DNA of 64,000 nt. It comes from Bacteroidota bacterium (GTDB lineage: Bacteria; Bacteroidota; Bacteroidia; Chitinophagales; Chitinophagaceae). The notes under the pieces are model-generated. The model worked only from the letters and a program-made list of their open reading frames with translations, ran no database searches and was not told the DNA's origin. The translations under genes and the position numbers were made by a program. Within the stretch, counting starts at the first letter, position 1. Every line of letters begins with the position of its first letter. The stretch is taken from positions 62,001 through 126,000 of the forward strand of contig JAEYWX010000017.1 of the NCBI GenBank assembly GCA_023428755.1, given 5' to 3'. This document shows, one piece after another, positions 33,483-42,699 of this stretch.

Positions 33483-35996
33483 TCATCCAAACAACTCGGG
33501 TTGTGCATTCGGGTCTTCTTTTATCCACTCCATTTCAATACTCTTGTTGTAGTCGGTAAGCTTGGCACCAACAGCTTTCCATCCCATTACTTCTGCTACT
33601 TTCGCCAGCTTGATCTTTGCACTGCGTACCTGTGCGCCTTTCCCACTTTGTACAGACAGAACCGGTTCTTCATCTGTTGTTACAGCTTCCACATAATTCT
33701 TCGCTCCTTCTTTGATAAAGAAGAATTTATTACGGAGTGTGGTTGTTTCAATTTTAAAACGCTTCACATTATACTGCAGCTTGTCGTTATCCAGATAAAC
33801 GGCCGTGATGATACGATCGGGTTTAAACAACTCGATCAACAGGATATTTTCCGGATCGAACTTCTGCGTCATCTCCTGGTCGGTAATTTCATAGTTACCG
33901 TCTTTGTACACAACCAGGATTCGATCATCCGGTTCAAACTTGCCGAGGTATTGTCCTTTCTCTTCGGTATTTAAACGGCCAAATTTATCATCGAACCACA
34001 TTTTCTTTCCGCTTAATGTGGCACGGCCCTTTTCTTTAAACTTCACACTCTTCACCGCATACTTTGTAACCTGGTTACCCATGCTGCTGCGGCCTTTGAT
34101 ATCGAGTTCTTCAAAATAAAAATCAAACTCTTTAATACGGGCTGTTGCACTCGGACTGAGTAATACTTTCACCACTTCTGCTTCACCATTCGGGTTTACA
34201 GTAAAGTAATGCACCTTGCTCTTCGGATCGCCTTTGGTAAGATCGTATTCTTTATCTCTCGTAATACCGGTAACATTAAAACGCTTCGCATAGCTGATAC
34301 CTGTTTTGCCATCAGCATAGATCATGTTGTACGTTGTACGTTCATCATTCTTCTGGAATACCGCAGCATGAATGATGTCTTTACCGATGTAGGCTTTGTC
34401 GCTCACCTTTACTACTTTCATCAATCCACGCTTGGTAAATACAATGATGTCATCGAAGTCAGAACAATCGCAAATGAATTCGTCCTTTTTCAACGATGTA
34501 CCAACAAAACCATCTTCACGGTTCATGTACAGTTTGGTGTTGGCAATGGCAACCTGTTTCACCTGTATCACTTCAAACGGCTTGATTTCCGTTTTACGTT
34601 CACGGCCTTTTCCATATTTCTTCAGCAGGTTCTCGTAGTAAGCAACAGCATAATCAACAATATTATCGAGATCGTATTTTACCTGTTTGATATCTGCTTC
34701 CAGTCCTTTGATCTGTTCGTTCAGCTCTGCGATATCCAAACGATAAATGCGACGTACAGGTTTCTCCGTCAGCTTCAGAATATCTTCTCTTGTAATATCA
34801 CGCTTCAGCTGTTTCTTAAACGGAACAAAGGCTTTGTCGATCGCTTCAATTACTTTGTCCCATGTTTCGTGTTTCTTCTCCAGCTCTTTATAAATCTGTT
34901 CTTCGAAGAATATTTTTTCGAGTGAAGTATAATGCCATTTTTCCTGTAACTCGCCCAGCTTTATTTCCAGTTCACGTTTAAGCAGATTTTTTGTTTGTTC
35001 TGCAGAGAATTTCAACAGATCGGTTACAGTGAGAAACTGTGGTTTGTTATCAACAATCACACAGGCATTGGGCGAAATGGAAACTTCACAATCTGTAAAG
35101 GCGTACAATGCATCAATGGTAATGTCGGGCGAAATGCCGGGCGCCAGATCAACCTGTATCTCAACTTCGGCAGCCGTATTATCGGTTACCTTTTTGATTT
35201 TGATTTTACCTTGGTCATTTGCTTTTACGATGCTCTCCATTAATGCAGTGGTGGTAACTCCGTACGGCACATCTTTAATGAGCAACGTCTTTTTATCCAA
35301 CTCCTCAATGTGAGCACGTACTCTTACTTTACCGCCACGTTTACCATCGTTGTAATTGCTGGCATCGATCATGCCGCCCGTTTGAAAATCGGGTAACAAT
35401 TCAAAACGTTTACTACGCAAGGCTTTGATGGATGCTTCAATTAATTCGCAAAAGTTGTGCGGTAGAATTTTTGTTGAAAGACCAACCGCAATACCATCGG
35501 CGCCTTGCGCCAGCAACAACGGAAATTTCATCGGCAATACCACCGGTTCGTTCTTACGACCATCGTAGCTCAGTTGCCATTCTGTTGTTTTGTTGTTGAA
35601 GGCAACATCCAGTGCAAACTTGGATAAGCGTGCTTCAATGTAACGAGCAGCAGCTGCATCATCACCTGTACGCACATCGCCCCAGTTACCTTGTGTATCG
35701 ATCAACAGATCTTTTTGCCCAAGATTAACCAGCGCATCGCCAATACTTGCATCGCCATGAGGATGGTACTGCATCGCCTGACCAATAATGTTTGCCACTT
35801 TGTTAAAGCGGCCATCGTCCATTTCTTTCATGGCATGCAGAATACGACGTTGCACCGGCTTTAAACCATCTTCCATAGCTGGTACCGCACGCTCCAGAAT
35901 TACATACGATGCATAATCGAGGAACCAGTTTTTATACTGTCCCTGCACACCAGCATCGCTGTCAAAAATATTTTCTTTCTTTTTAGATGCACTCAT
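33483..35996 (-). CDS. parC: DNA topoisomerase IV subunit A
   Basis: 837 aa. DNA-cleaving subunit: 'YASYVILERAVPAMEDGLKPVQRRILHAM', 'GDASIGDALVNLGQ' and the catalytic Tyr119 in 'GDDAAAARYIEARLS'. The C-terminal part (~500-820) is beta-rich like the DNA-wrapping domain but has no clear GyrA box (QRRGGKG), supporting ParC rather than GyrA. Partner parE is three genes upstream on the same strand. Spaced 3 bp from the DUF4260 gene. Confidence 0.92.
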   Translation of the reverse strand: MSASKKKENIFDSDAGVQGQYKNWFLDYASYVILERAVPAMEDGLKPVQRRILHAMKEMDDGRFNKVANIIGQAMQYHPHGDASIGDALVNLGQKDLLIDTQGNWGDVRTGDDAAAARYIEARLSKFALDVAFNNKTTEWQLSYDGRKNEPVVLPMKFPLLLAQGADGIAVGLSTKILPHNFCELIEASIKALRSKRFELLPDFQTGGMIDASNYNDGKRGGKVRVRAHIEELDKKTLLIKDVPYGVTTTALMESIVKANDQGKIKIKKVTDNTAAEVEIQVDLAPGISPDITIDALYAFTDCEVSISPNACVIVDNKPQFLTVTDLLKFSAEQTKNLLKRELEIKLGELQEKWHYTSLEKIFFEEQIYKELEKKHETWDKVIEAIDKAFVPFKKQLKRDITREDILKLTEKPVRRIYRLDIAELNEQIKGLEADIKQVKYDLDNIVDYAVAYYENLLKKYGKGRERKTEIKPFEVIQVKQVAIANTKLYMNREDGFVGTSLKKDEFICDCSDFDDIIVFTKRGLMKVVKVSDKAYIGKDIIHAAVFQKNDERTTYNMIYADGKTGISYAKRFNVTGITRDKEYDLTKGDPKSKVHYFTVNPNGEAEVVKVLLSPSATARIKEFDFYFEELDIKGRSSMGNQVTKYAVKSVKFKEKGRATLSGKKMWFDDKFGRLNTEEKGQYLGKFEPDDRILVVYKDGNYEITDQEMTQKFDPENILLIELFKPDRIITAVYLDNDKLQYNVKRFKIETTTLRNKFFFIKEGAKNYVEAVTTDEEPVLSVQSGKGAQVRSAKIKLAKVAEVMGWKAVGAKLTDYNKSIEMEWIKEDPNAQPELFG

Positions 35997-35999
35997 AAT

Positions 36000-36377
36000 T
36001 TATTTCTTTCCTATTTCACCTAAATGCGTAAACTTAAATCCGTTTTCATATTTCAAACCATAACCAAAAAATCTGTCCATGCCGGAATGTCCAAGCAAAA
36101 CTATTCCCAGCAATAGCAGCCATTTATATTCAAAAAGAAAACAAACACTATAAACGTAAAAACCTACTCCCAACACAACAATAGCTAAACCTCTATGGTG
36201 GAACAAATTATAACTCCATGCCCCAATTTTTTTGTTTACTAAATAACCTAACATACTTACATCCGGCCCCAAAAACATTAACAAGTACCACCACCAATCC
36301 ACTTTAGCTCCATAAAACAACAATAAGCATGCAATCCAGATCGCCAGCTCTTCCAATTTCAGTATTGTTTTCATCAT
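36000..36377 (-). CDS. DUF4260 family membrane protein
   Basis: 125 aa, four hydrophobic helices ('LAIWIACLLLFYGA', 'WWWYLLMFLGPDVSMLGYLV', 'GLAIVVLGVGFYVYSVCFLF', 'LLLLGIVLLGHSGMDRFFGYGLKY'). The 'FLGPDVSMLGY' and 'HSGMDRFFGYGLK' motifs mark DUF4260. Function unknown. Only 3 bp upstream of parC, so probably co-transcribed with it. Its own start follows the REP-like element at 36415. Confidence 0.82.
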   Translation of the reverse strand: MMKTILKLEELAIWIACLLLFYGAKVDWWWYLLMFLGPDVSMLGYLVNKKIGAWSYNLFHHRGLAIVVLGVGFYVYSVCFLFEYKWLLLLGIVLLGHSGMDRFFGYGLKYENGFKFTHLGEIGKK

Positions 36378-36414
36378 GATAATTTTGACTGTTACAACAT
36401 ATCAAGCTGCTTCA

Positions 36415-36444
36415 AGTTCCCCCTTTAGGGGGCGGAGGGGGTTT
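36415..36444. repeat. REP-like G/C-run palindrome, copy 1
   Basis: AGTTCCCCCTTTAGGGGG followed by CGGAGGGGGTTT. The same design recurs at 40110-40141. It overlaps the 3' end of the DUF1835 gene and supplies its last residues (TPSAP) and stop codon. Confidence 0.7.
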
Positions 36445-37246
36445 TCACTTCAAAATCTTTCATATTCTTCAGCTCGCCCTGTACATCAAATTGTCCGTCG
36501 GCAATCATCGATTTTAAGCGCCACAGCAAATACATATCACCGGTTGTATTTTTGCTTTTACTCAAAAACTGGTGAATGATTTTACTGGCCTTTTGCCAAT
36601 CGGCACTGATGAAATTTTTCAATTCAGCATCGTAAAAATTATAATCCTTTTGCCCAAGTTTTTTACCACCTTCCAGTATCCGAACGCCCTTTTCCTCAGC
36701 ACATAATTTCGACCATTCGTCGGGATCAACTTCAAACTCACTTGCTGTAATCAAACGTGCAAGTTTTTTTGCCTTCGTCATTTCTTTCGGCTGAATGGTG
36801 CTGATCCACTCCGGGTAAAACAACTGTCCCTTTTCGTTAATGAACGGCAGGTTGTTGAGATACAGAATATAAATGCGTCCCTGGAAATCTTTCAATTGAC
36901 TCATCAGCCAATAGTAACCGCTCACATCGTGTTTGTTTTGTGCCGCCCAAATCCAGATGGTTTCTTCATCATTCACCTGCATACGTTCACGTAAAAACGC
37001 AACGGTGCGGTTATCATCAATGTCACCATCATCCACTTTCCCATCTGCATTACCTCCGGCTAACACTTCACGCCACCAGTTTTTTCTGGCTTCAATCCCT
37101 TCTTCTGTGTAAATATCTTTCAGCGGACCAACTGCAAAATCATCTTTGATCTGGAGCACTTCGCCCTGCAGGCTTTCGTCTAATTCAATTGCCTGTTCCA
37201 GAATGGCAACATCCGCTTCATTAAAAACAATATGTATCATACTCAA
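36425..37246 (-). CDS. DUF1835 domain-containing protein
   Basis: 273 aa. N-terminal DUF1835 ('IHIVFNEADVAILEQAIEL', 'VGPLKDI') followed by a second conserved segment ('ISADWQKASKIIHQFL', probably the DUF3658-type C-terminal domain). Cytoplasmic; function unknown. The start overlaps the upstream methyltransferase stop by 4 nt. The last five codons and the stop lie in a REP-like element, so the native C-terminus may have been replaced when the repeat inserted. Confidence 0.8.
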   Translation of the reverse strand: MSMIHIVFNEADVAILEQAIELDESLQGEVLQIKDDFAVGPLKDIYTEEGIEARKNWWREVLAGGNADGKVDDGDIDDNRTVAFLRERMQVNDEETIWIWAAQNKHDVSGYYWLMSQLKDFQGRIYILYLNNLPFINEKGQLFYPEWISTIQPKEMTKAKKLARLITASEFEVDPDEWSKLCAEEKGVRILEGGKKLGQKDYNFYDAELKNFISADWQKASKIIHQFLSKSKNTTGDMYLLWRLKSMIADGQFDVQGELKNMKDFEVKTPSAP

Positions 37247-38031
37247 CGTTTATTCACTTGTATTAAATAGTAAACACAGGTTGTAAAAAAATTTCGTACA
37301 AACGGAATGGCTTTCACTAAGCCAAACTGTTCTTTCGGTTTCCAACCAAACTTGTATTCGTAAATCGGGTTAATTAAAAAATGTGTTTTGTTGATGAGGT
37401 TGTAACCTTTCGCTTTACAAATGCGTTCGAACCGCTCAATGGAAATACCTGTTTCTTTTATTTCCAGCATCTCTTCCCAATTCTCGCCATTCGATTTTAA
37501 GATCCATTTGTAAACGGGAGTTGGCAGCAAATGGTAATAAGGCAACTTACTTAACCATTTACCTTTATTGATTTGTTGATGTCCACCAAACGGCATATAC
37601 CATGGCGGAAAGCCAAAAAAGATCACACCATTCGTTGTTAAAAAACTTTTCATCCATTCAATGAGCTTGGGCTGATCGTGGATGTGTTCAATAACATCTT
37701 TCAAAACAATTACATCAAATGCACCGCCGAAATCTGCATCGGTTGCTTTGTAAATATCTTTTGAATGAAAGGTGACTTTGTCTTGTGCTATTTCTTCGCT
37801 CATCCATTCCCGTGCATTCACCAAACGTGTTTCATCCAGCTCAATACCTACACCGGTACAACCCTTATCAATAAATGCTTTCAACACACCGCCTTCGCCG
37901 CAACCGATTTCCAGTACACGCATACCCGGTTTTAATGAGAACACTTTCTCAATAAAGGGCAACACATACTTTTCAGTATTCTGTACCTGTATATCGAAAT
38001 AACGTTTCCTGTCGGCGTGAAATTCAAACAT
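37243..38031 (-). CDS. Class I SAM-dependent methyltransferase
   Basis: 262 aa. Rossmann methyltransferase: motif I 'VLEIGCGEGGVLKAF', acidic motif II 'GVGIELDETRL', motif post-I 'FHSKDIY' and motif IV 'FDVIVLKDVIEHI'. A C-terminal extension (~150-262) contains 'FGFPPWYMPFGGHQQ', typical of UbiE/COQ5-like or sugar/lipid methyltransferases. Substrate unknown. Lies 13 bp after parE and overlaps the DUF1835 gene, so it belongs to the parE operon. Confidence 0.8.
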   Translation of the reverse strand: MFEFHADRKRYFDIQVQNTEKYVLPFIEKVFSLKPGMRVLEIGCGEGGVLKAFIDKGCTGVGIELDETRLVNAREWMSEEIAQDKVTFHSKDIYKATDADFGGAFDVIVLKDVIEHIHDQPKLIEWMKSFLTTNGVIFFGFPPWYMPFGGHQQINKGKWLSKLPYYHLLPTPVYKWILKSNGENWEEMLEIKETGISIERFERICKAKGYNLINKTHFLINPIYEYKFGWKPKEQFGLVKAIPFVRNFFTTCVYYLIQVNKR

Positions 38032-38044
38032 TAGTTAAAGGGCG

Positions 38045-39937
38045 TTATACAGTTTCTTCTACTTTATCTAATTCTACTTTCAGGTTATCAATAATAAACT
38101 CCTGTCTATCCGGTGTATTCTTACCCATATAATATTCCAGCACCTGTTGTATATGTGTTTCGGGTAACAACATCACCGGTTCTTTCCGCATTTCAGCGCC
38201 AATAAAGCGACCGAACTCTTCGGGCGAAATTTCACCCAAACCTTTAAAGCGTGTGATCTCCGGTTTGTTACCGAGTTTTTTTACTGCGGCCTGCTTTTCA
38301 CTCTCATCGTAGCAATAAATCGTTTCCTGTTTATTACGTACACGGAACAAGGGTGTTTCCAAAATAAACACGTGACCGTTCTTCACCAGATCGGGAAAGA
38401 ACTGCAGGAAGAACGTCATCAGCAACAAACGGATGTGCATGCCATCTACGTCGGCATCGGTAGCGATCACAATATTGTTGTAACGCAAGTCTTCATAGCT
38501 GTCTTCGATATTCAATGCATGTTGCAGCAGGTTGAACTCTTCGTTTTCATACACCACTTTCTTTGTTAAACCATAACAGTTGAGTGGCTTACCACGCAAA
38601 CTGAACACCGCCTGTGTTTCCACATTGCGGCTTTTGGTAATACTACCACTGGCACTGTCACCTTCGGTAATAAAGATGGTGGTCTCTTTCTGCTTCTCAA
38701 TAATTTTATCCTTGTCCTTACCTGTTGCTTCGTCGTTGTAATGAAAGCGGCAATCTCTTAATTTTTTGTTGTGCAGGTTTGCTTTCTTGGCTCGTTCATT
38801 CGCCAGCTTTTTAATACCAGCTAATTCTTTGCGTTCTTTTTCGTTTTGCTCAATACGTTTTTTCAACGCTTCAGCAACCGATGGATTTTTGTGCAGATAC
38901 AGATCAAGGTCACGTGCAAGAAATTCACCCACAAAATTTTTCATCGTAGGTCCGCCTTCGAACACCACATTCGAGCCAAGCTTTGTTTTCGTTTGACTTT
39001 CAAAAACCGGTTCCTGCACACGCACACTCACCGCTGCACAAATGCTTCCACGTATATCAGCTGCATCATAATCTTTCTTATAAAAATCACGAATGGTTTT
39101 TACATATCCTTCACGAAATGCTGCGAGGTGTGTACCGCCTTGTGTGGTAAACTGTCCGTTTACAAACGAATAGTATTCTTCACCGTATTGATTTTCATGT
39201 GTAATGGCAACTTCAATATCCTCACCTTTTAAATGAATGATGGGGTAACGCAATTCATCTTCGTTGGTTTTGCGCTGCAACAGATCGAGTAACCCGTTTT
39301 TCGAAACATATTTCTTTCCGTTGAAGTTGATCACCAGTCCGGCATTGAGGTAACAATAATTCCAGAACTGGTTATCCATGTACTCATGGATGTAGTGATA
39401 GTTCTTAAATATGGTATCGTCCGGAGTGAACGTTACAAGGGTTCCGTTTTCTTCGGTGGTCTTTTGTTCTTTGTGTTCTTTGGTCAACACACCTTTTTCA
39501 AACTCGGCTGTTTTTTCTTTCCCGTCACGAAAAGCAGTTACTTTAAAATGACTGCTCAATGCATTCACCGCTTTTGTACCCACCCCGTTCAAACCTACCG
39601 ATTTCTGAAATACTTTGCTGTCGTATTTGGCACCTGTGTTGATCTTGCTCACAACATCCACCACTTTACCAAGCGGAATACCACGGCCATAATCACGCAC
39701 GGTAACAGTACCTTTTTCAATGGTAATGTCAACATGCTTTCCATAACCCATCGTATGTTCATCAATACAGTTGTCGATCACCTCTTTCATCAACACATAA
39801 ATGCCATCATCGGGGCTGCTGCCATCACCCAGCTTACCGATGTACATACCTGGTCGTAAACGGATATGCTCTTGCCAGTCGAGGGTTTTGATCGAGTCCT
39901 CATCGTAATCAAACAAATTCTTTTTTTCTTCAGCCAT
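38045..39937 (-). CDS. parE: DNA topoisomerase IV subunit B
   Basis: 630 aa. GHKL ATPase: 'KEVIDNCIDEHTMGYG' (catalytic Glu/Asn), 'VRDYGRGIPLG', 'GLNGVGTKAVNALS'. Transducer with 'QTKTKLGS'. Toprim domain with 'ITEGDSASG', 'FSLRGKPLN' and 'IATDADVDGMHIR' (metal acidic residues). C-terminal 'RFKGLGEISPEEFG'. Size fits ParE rather than long GyrB. First gene of the run parE-methyltransferase-DUF1835. Confidence 0.93.
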   Translation of the reverse strand: MAEEKKNLFDYDEDSIKTLDWQEHIRLRPGMYIGKLGDGSSPDDGIYVLMKEVIDNCIDEHTMGYGKHVDITIEKGTVTVRDYGRGIPLGKVVDVVSKINTGAKYDSKVFQKSVGLNGVGTKAVNALSSHFKVTAFRDGKEKTAEFEKGVLTKEHKEQKTTEENGTLVTFTPDDTIFKNYHYIHEYMDNQFWNYCYLNAGLVINFNGKKYVSKNGLLDLLQRKTNEDELRYPIIHLKGEDIEVAITHENQYGEEYYSFVNGQFTTQGGTHLAAFREGYVKTIRDFYKKDYDAADIRGSICAAVSVRVQEPVFESQTKTKLGSNVVFEGGPTMKNFVGEFLARDLDLYLHKNPSVAEALKKRIEQNEKERKELAGIKKLANERAKKANLHNKKLRDCRFHYNDEATGKDKDKIIEKQKETTIFITEGDSASGSITKSRNVETQAVFSLRGKPLNCYGLTKKVVYENEEFNLLQHALNIEDSYEDLRYNNIVIATDADVDGMHIRLLLMTFFLQFFPDLVKNGHVFILETPLFRVRNKQETIYCYDESEKQAAVKKLGNKPEITRFKGLGEISPEEFGRFIGAEMRKEPVMLLPETHIQQVLEYYMGKNTPDRQEFIIDNLKVELDKVEETV

Positions 39938-39954
39938 TGCTCAGTTTATAGTTG

Positions 39955-40141
39955 GCCTCACCTCCCTTCCTCCTCTCCAAAAGAGAGGAGGCGGTGCTGC
40001 ATAATTTCTGTTAACGATATAACTTCCATTTCTACATGAAAGCTTTCTTCACCAAACATCAACCTTTCTGCTTTTAATTTAGATGTATCACATTTGGGCT
40101 GCGCTTAGCAAGTCCCCCTTTGGGGGATTTAGGGGGCTGGC
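39955..40141. repeat. Palindromic repeats in the parE leader region (REP-like copy 2 at 40110-40141)
   Basis: The 317-bp gap between parE and the next plus-strand gene has two palindromic blocks. CCTCCTCTC..GAGAGGAGG lies at about 39970-39991. AGTCCCCCTTTGGGGGATTTAGGGGGC lies at 40110-40136, the same design as the element at 36415. No gene or clear promoter is seen in the rest. Confidence 0.65.
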
Positions 40142-40254
40142 AAATATAACAAAACACACCTCCCCTCCCATTCTCTTATTTGTTCACAACCCTGTGAATA
40201 ATTTTTGGGCTGTAACTGATTATTTCTCAATTTCGCAGCTACAAACTGAAACAC

Positions 40255-40437
40255 ATGGACAAAAAGATTTACACCCTCCTCACTATCTTTATCGTGTTCC
40301 TGGTAGTTGCATTATCAATGGTATTATCTGTTGGTGCGCAGAAAGTATTAACGGCGCTCCTTTTTGGTGGTACCGGTATCGCCGTGTTCCTCGGCGCTTT
40401 CTTCATCTGGGTGCTTAACCGCAAACACGAAGGCTGA
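40255..40437 (+). CDS. Small two-helix membrane protein
   Basis: 60 aa, ATG 40255. Two hydrophobic helices ('LLTIFIVFLVVALSMVLSV', 'ALLFGGTGIAVFLGAFFIWVL') with a basic tail (NRKHEG). Looks like a genuine small inner-membrane protein; function unknown. It sits 10 bp upstream of the YdeI-like gene, perhaps in one transcript. Confidence 0.6.
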   Translation: MDKKIYTLLTIFIVFLVVALSMVLSVGAQKVLTALLFGGTGIAVFLGAFFIWVLNRKHEG

Positions 40438-40447
40438 ATATTTTCGT

Positions 40448-41056
40448 ATGGCAAGAGCCATCGACAGCCTTGACGCATTTTATCCAAAAGACAGGAATGC
40501 CTGGCGTAATTGGCTGCAAAAAAATCATCTGAACTCTACCGGTATCTGGCTTATTTATTACAAAGTTGGAAAAAGTAAACCGCGGCTTCCGTACAATGAT
40601 ATTGTAGAGGAATGTTTGTGCTTTGGCTGGATCGACAGTCTGCCACGTAAACTCGATGATGAACGTTCGATGATCCTTATTACACCACGTAAACCCAAAA
40701 GTGTGTGGAGCGATGCCAACAAGGAACGGGTGAGGATCTTACTTCAAAATGGTTTGATGACAGCGGCCGGCCTTGAAAAGATCGAAATCGCTAAAAAGAA
40801 CGGTAGCTGGGATGCGTTAACCGCATCGGACCAGGCGGCTAAAAACAATGAACTTCCGCAAGATTTACAAAAGGCATTCAAAGGCAAGAAAGGAGCACTT
40901 GCTAATTTTAAAGCCTTTGCTCCATCTATCCGCAAACAATTTCTTTCCTGGATCGATAGTGCCAAAACAACTGAAACCAGAAACAAGCGCCTGATGCAAA
41001 CTGTGCTAATGAGTGAAGCCAATAAAAAGCCGGGAGCGCAAGGTTTTAAATTGTAA
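40448..41056 (+). CDS. YdeI/OmpD-associated family protein
   Basis: 202 aa from ATG 40448; the longer frame to 40364 overlaps the previous gene and lacks family sequence. 'WLQKNHLNSTGIWLIYYKVGKSKPRLPYNDIVEECLCFGWID' region, 'TPRKPKSVWSDANKERV' and the helical tail 'SWIDSAKTTETRNKRL' are typical of the YdeI family. In Bacillus a relative is linked to antimicrobial peptide response, but the biochemical role is unknown. Cytoplasmic. Confidence 0.85.
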   Translation: MARAIDSLDAFYPKDRNAWRNWLQKNHLNSTGIWLIYYKVGKSKPRLPYNDIVEECLCFGWIDSLPRKLDDERSMILITPRKPKSVWSDANKERVRILLQNGLMTAAGLEKIEIAKKNGSWDALTASDQAAKNNELPQDLQKAFKGKKGALANFKAFAPSIRKQFLSWIDSAKTTETRNKRLMQTVLMSEANKKPGAQGFKL

Positions 41057-41058
41057 AC

Positions 41059-41149
41059 AGCTGCGAGCTTTTAGCTGTGAGCTTCGAGCGAATACAGACG
41101 TGACGTTTCTGGCAAGATACCAACGGCTCACGGCTCAGAGCTCGCAGCT
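41059..41149. repeat. Imperfect inverted repeat of AGCTGCGAGC-type words
   Basis: 41059-41082 (AGCTGCGAGC...GTGAGC) is matched by 41126-41149 in inverted orientation with a few mismatches. It starts 3 bp after the YdeI-like stop and probably folds as a terminator-like hairpin. Built from internally repeated AGCT/GAGC words. Confidence 0.6.
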
Positions 41150-41182
41150 TATAGCTTCTTCCTTCTTCCCTATCTTTACTGC

Positions 41183-41626
41183 ATGAAAACATTCTTCTCC
41201 TTTATCCTTCTACTTTCTGCCTACGCTACCACTGCCCAGCAGCAACAGGAAATTATTCGTCTCGATTCATGTCTTCAATTTGGTGCTAAACCGTTTGATG
41301 ATCTGTATATCCGTGTGCAGCAAACAGCCCAATGGAAAAGTAAACCAAGCCTTGAATCGCATATTGAAACGTTTTTCAAAAGTTATGTGCAGAAAAAAGC
41401 GGGTGGAAAAATCACCATCAGCATACTTATCAATCACGATGGTAAACCTTGTACTTACGAGGCAAGACCCAATAGCAACGTTCGCCCCGATTTTGCCCAA
41501 CTGAAAGCCTGGATGGACCGGTACGACTGGACGCCGGCCCGCCAAAACGACCAGCCCGTTCGCTCAGTAAAAATCCTCCAGATCAGCTTCGACGGCAAGA
41601 AAATCTCCGTTACTGAACTTGAATAA
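41183..41626 (+). CDS. Exported protein with TonB-C-like domain
   Basis: 147 aa. Signal peptide MKTFFSFILLLSAYATTAQ. The mature C-terminal half ('GKITISILINHDGKPCTYEARPN', 'QLKAWMDRYDWTPARQNDQPVRSVKILQISF') has the strand-helix-strand pattern of a TonB C-terminal domain ('W.PA..NG..V'-like), but I assign this only by pattern. Periplasmic; no partner genes nearby. Confidence 0.6.
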   Translation: MKTFFSFILLLSAYATTAQQQQEIIRLDSCLQFGAKPFDDLYIRVQQTAQWKSKPSLESHIETFFKSYVQKKAGGKITISILINHDGKPCTYEARPNSNVRPDFAQLKAWMDRYDWTPARQNDQPVRSVKILQISFDGKKISVTELE

Positions 41627-41721
41627 GCCCCCAATCAACTGGTTCTCAATTGACCGGATTAATTTTTTGTAAAAGAACCGCTCCGGCCTGTTTTCTGTCC
41701 GTCCGGTACGGGAAATGATGC

Positions 41722-41729
41722 TACATTTG
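41722..41729 (+). promoter_or_regulatory. Possible -7 element upstream of the 41830 gene
   Basis: TACATTTG fits TAnnTTTG, about 100 nt before the ATG at 41830. No good -33 TTG is seen. Confidence 0.3.
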
Positions 41730-41829
41730 TGCTACTACTAACCCCGTACAAACGACCCGTTTCCATCTCCAACTGCCCATTTAAATTCGCTTACTGGCCT
41801 TATTGTTTGAAGTTTAAAATTTGAAAAAC

Positions 41830-42096
41830 ATGTACACGTATGATTTGTTGGAAGCAGGCTGTTGTTATCTGATCCAGGAAAAAGAAGACAAAGGTTTACT
41901 CTTGATCAAGGTTCACTTTAAAAGTGATCATGCCCTTTGTTTGTCCACTTTTGCCGAAGGCGAAGAGATTGTGTGGAAGCGCAAAGCCGATTTAATATTT
42001 GATATTGTTGAATGCCTCGATGATAAAGCAGTTGCCAATTGGGAAAAAGTGTTTTATGGCGAAGATGCGTATTATGAAGAAGACGATGAGGAATAA
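41830..42096 (+). CDS. Hypothetical small acidic protein
   Basis: 88 aa from ATG 41830; the frame also opens at a TTG, 41821. Beta-rich core ('YLIQEKEDKGLLLIKVHFKSDHALCLSTF') and a very acidic tail (YGEDAYYEEDDEE). No family recognised. Probably cytoplasmic. Confidence 0.5.
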   Translation: MYTYDLLEAGCCYLIQEKEDKGLLLIKVHFKSDHALCLSTFAEGEEIVWKRKADLIFDIVECLDDKAVANWEKVFYGEDAYYEEDDEE

Positions 42097-42099
42097 ATA

Positions 42100-42162
42100 G
42101 GCAATCGGCAATATGCAATGGGTAAAGGGAATCAGGTTTGAATTGCCAATTGCTGATTCACT
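42100..42162. repeat. Inverted GGCAAT/ATTGCC repeat
   Basis: GGCAATCGGCAATATGCAAT on the left and GAATTGCCAATTGCTGATT on the right make an imperfect hairpin between converging genes (41830 plus, 42176 minus), possibly serving as a bidirectional terminator. Confidence 0.45.
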
Positions 42163-42175
42163 AGTGTATATTGTT

Positions 42176-42580
42176 TTAAAGTCTGTCTTTTACATACGTA
42201 ATCTCAGTTTTTCCGTGTGGCACAGGCTTGCCGGTTGCATCTACATTTACAAATACGATCCTGTCGATGGTTAAAATCGGTTCATGTGTCAGTTTGTTCC
42301 GCACTTCGCAACGCATGGTCAATGATGTGTTGCCGAAATGGGTGGCCATGATGCCGATCTCAATAATATCGCCCTGCCGTGGTGCCGAAATAAAATTGAT
42401 CTCTGAAATAAACTTGGTAACCACATGCGGGTTCTCCAGTTGAATAACCGCATACAGAGCAGCCTCTTCATCGATCCATTGCAATAAGCGGCCGCCAAAC
42501 AATGAACTGTTAGGGTTTAAATCTTCCGGTTTTACCCATTTACGGGTATGAAAATTCATTGTTCTCTTTTGATCACTCAT
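42176..42580 (-). CDS. Acyl-CoA thioesterase (hotdog fold, YciA-like)
   Basis: 134 aa. Hotdog thioesterase with 'NPNSSLFGGRLLQWIDEEAALYA' (the long helix with catalytic acid), 'FISAPRQGDIIEIG' and 'HFGNTSLTMRCEVRN'. Hydrolyses acyl-CoA esters; chain length preference is not deducible. Single minus-strand gene among plus-strand ones. Confidence 0.87.
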   Translation of the reverse strand: MSDQKRTMNFHTRKWVKPEDLNPNSSLFGGRLLQWIDEEAALYAVIQLENPHVVTKFISEINFISAPRQGDIIEIGIMATHFGNTSLTMRCEVRNKLTHEPILTIDRIVFVNVDATGKPVPHGKTEITYVKDRL

Positions 42581-42699
42581 CTCACTTATTTATACACGAA
42601 AGTACTGCGCAGGTTTCAGAAACAAGACGCTGCCGGTCATCAAAAAATAATTTCAACCGGCTGCTGAATGTTGTAACTTAAAGGTTCAATCGTTTTGTT

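Noticed and set aside
33501..34925. Long plus-strand ORFs opposite parC (157 and 238 aa)
   Set aside because: They are antisense to clear parC coding sequence; length is a by-product of parC codon use.
39955..40254. CRISPR-like array in the parE leader gap
   Set aside because: The palindromic G/C runs are single REP-like elements, not evenly spaced direct repeats.
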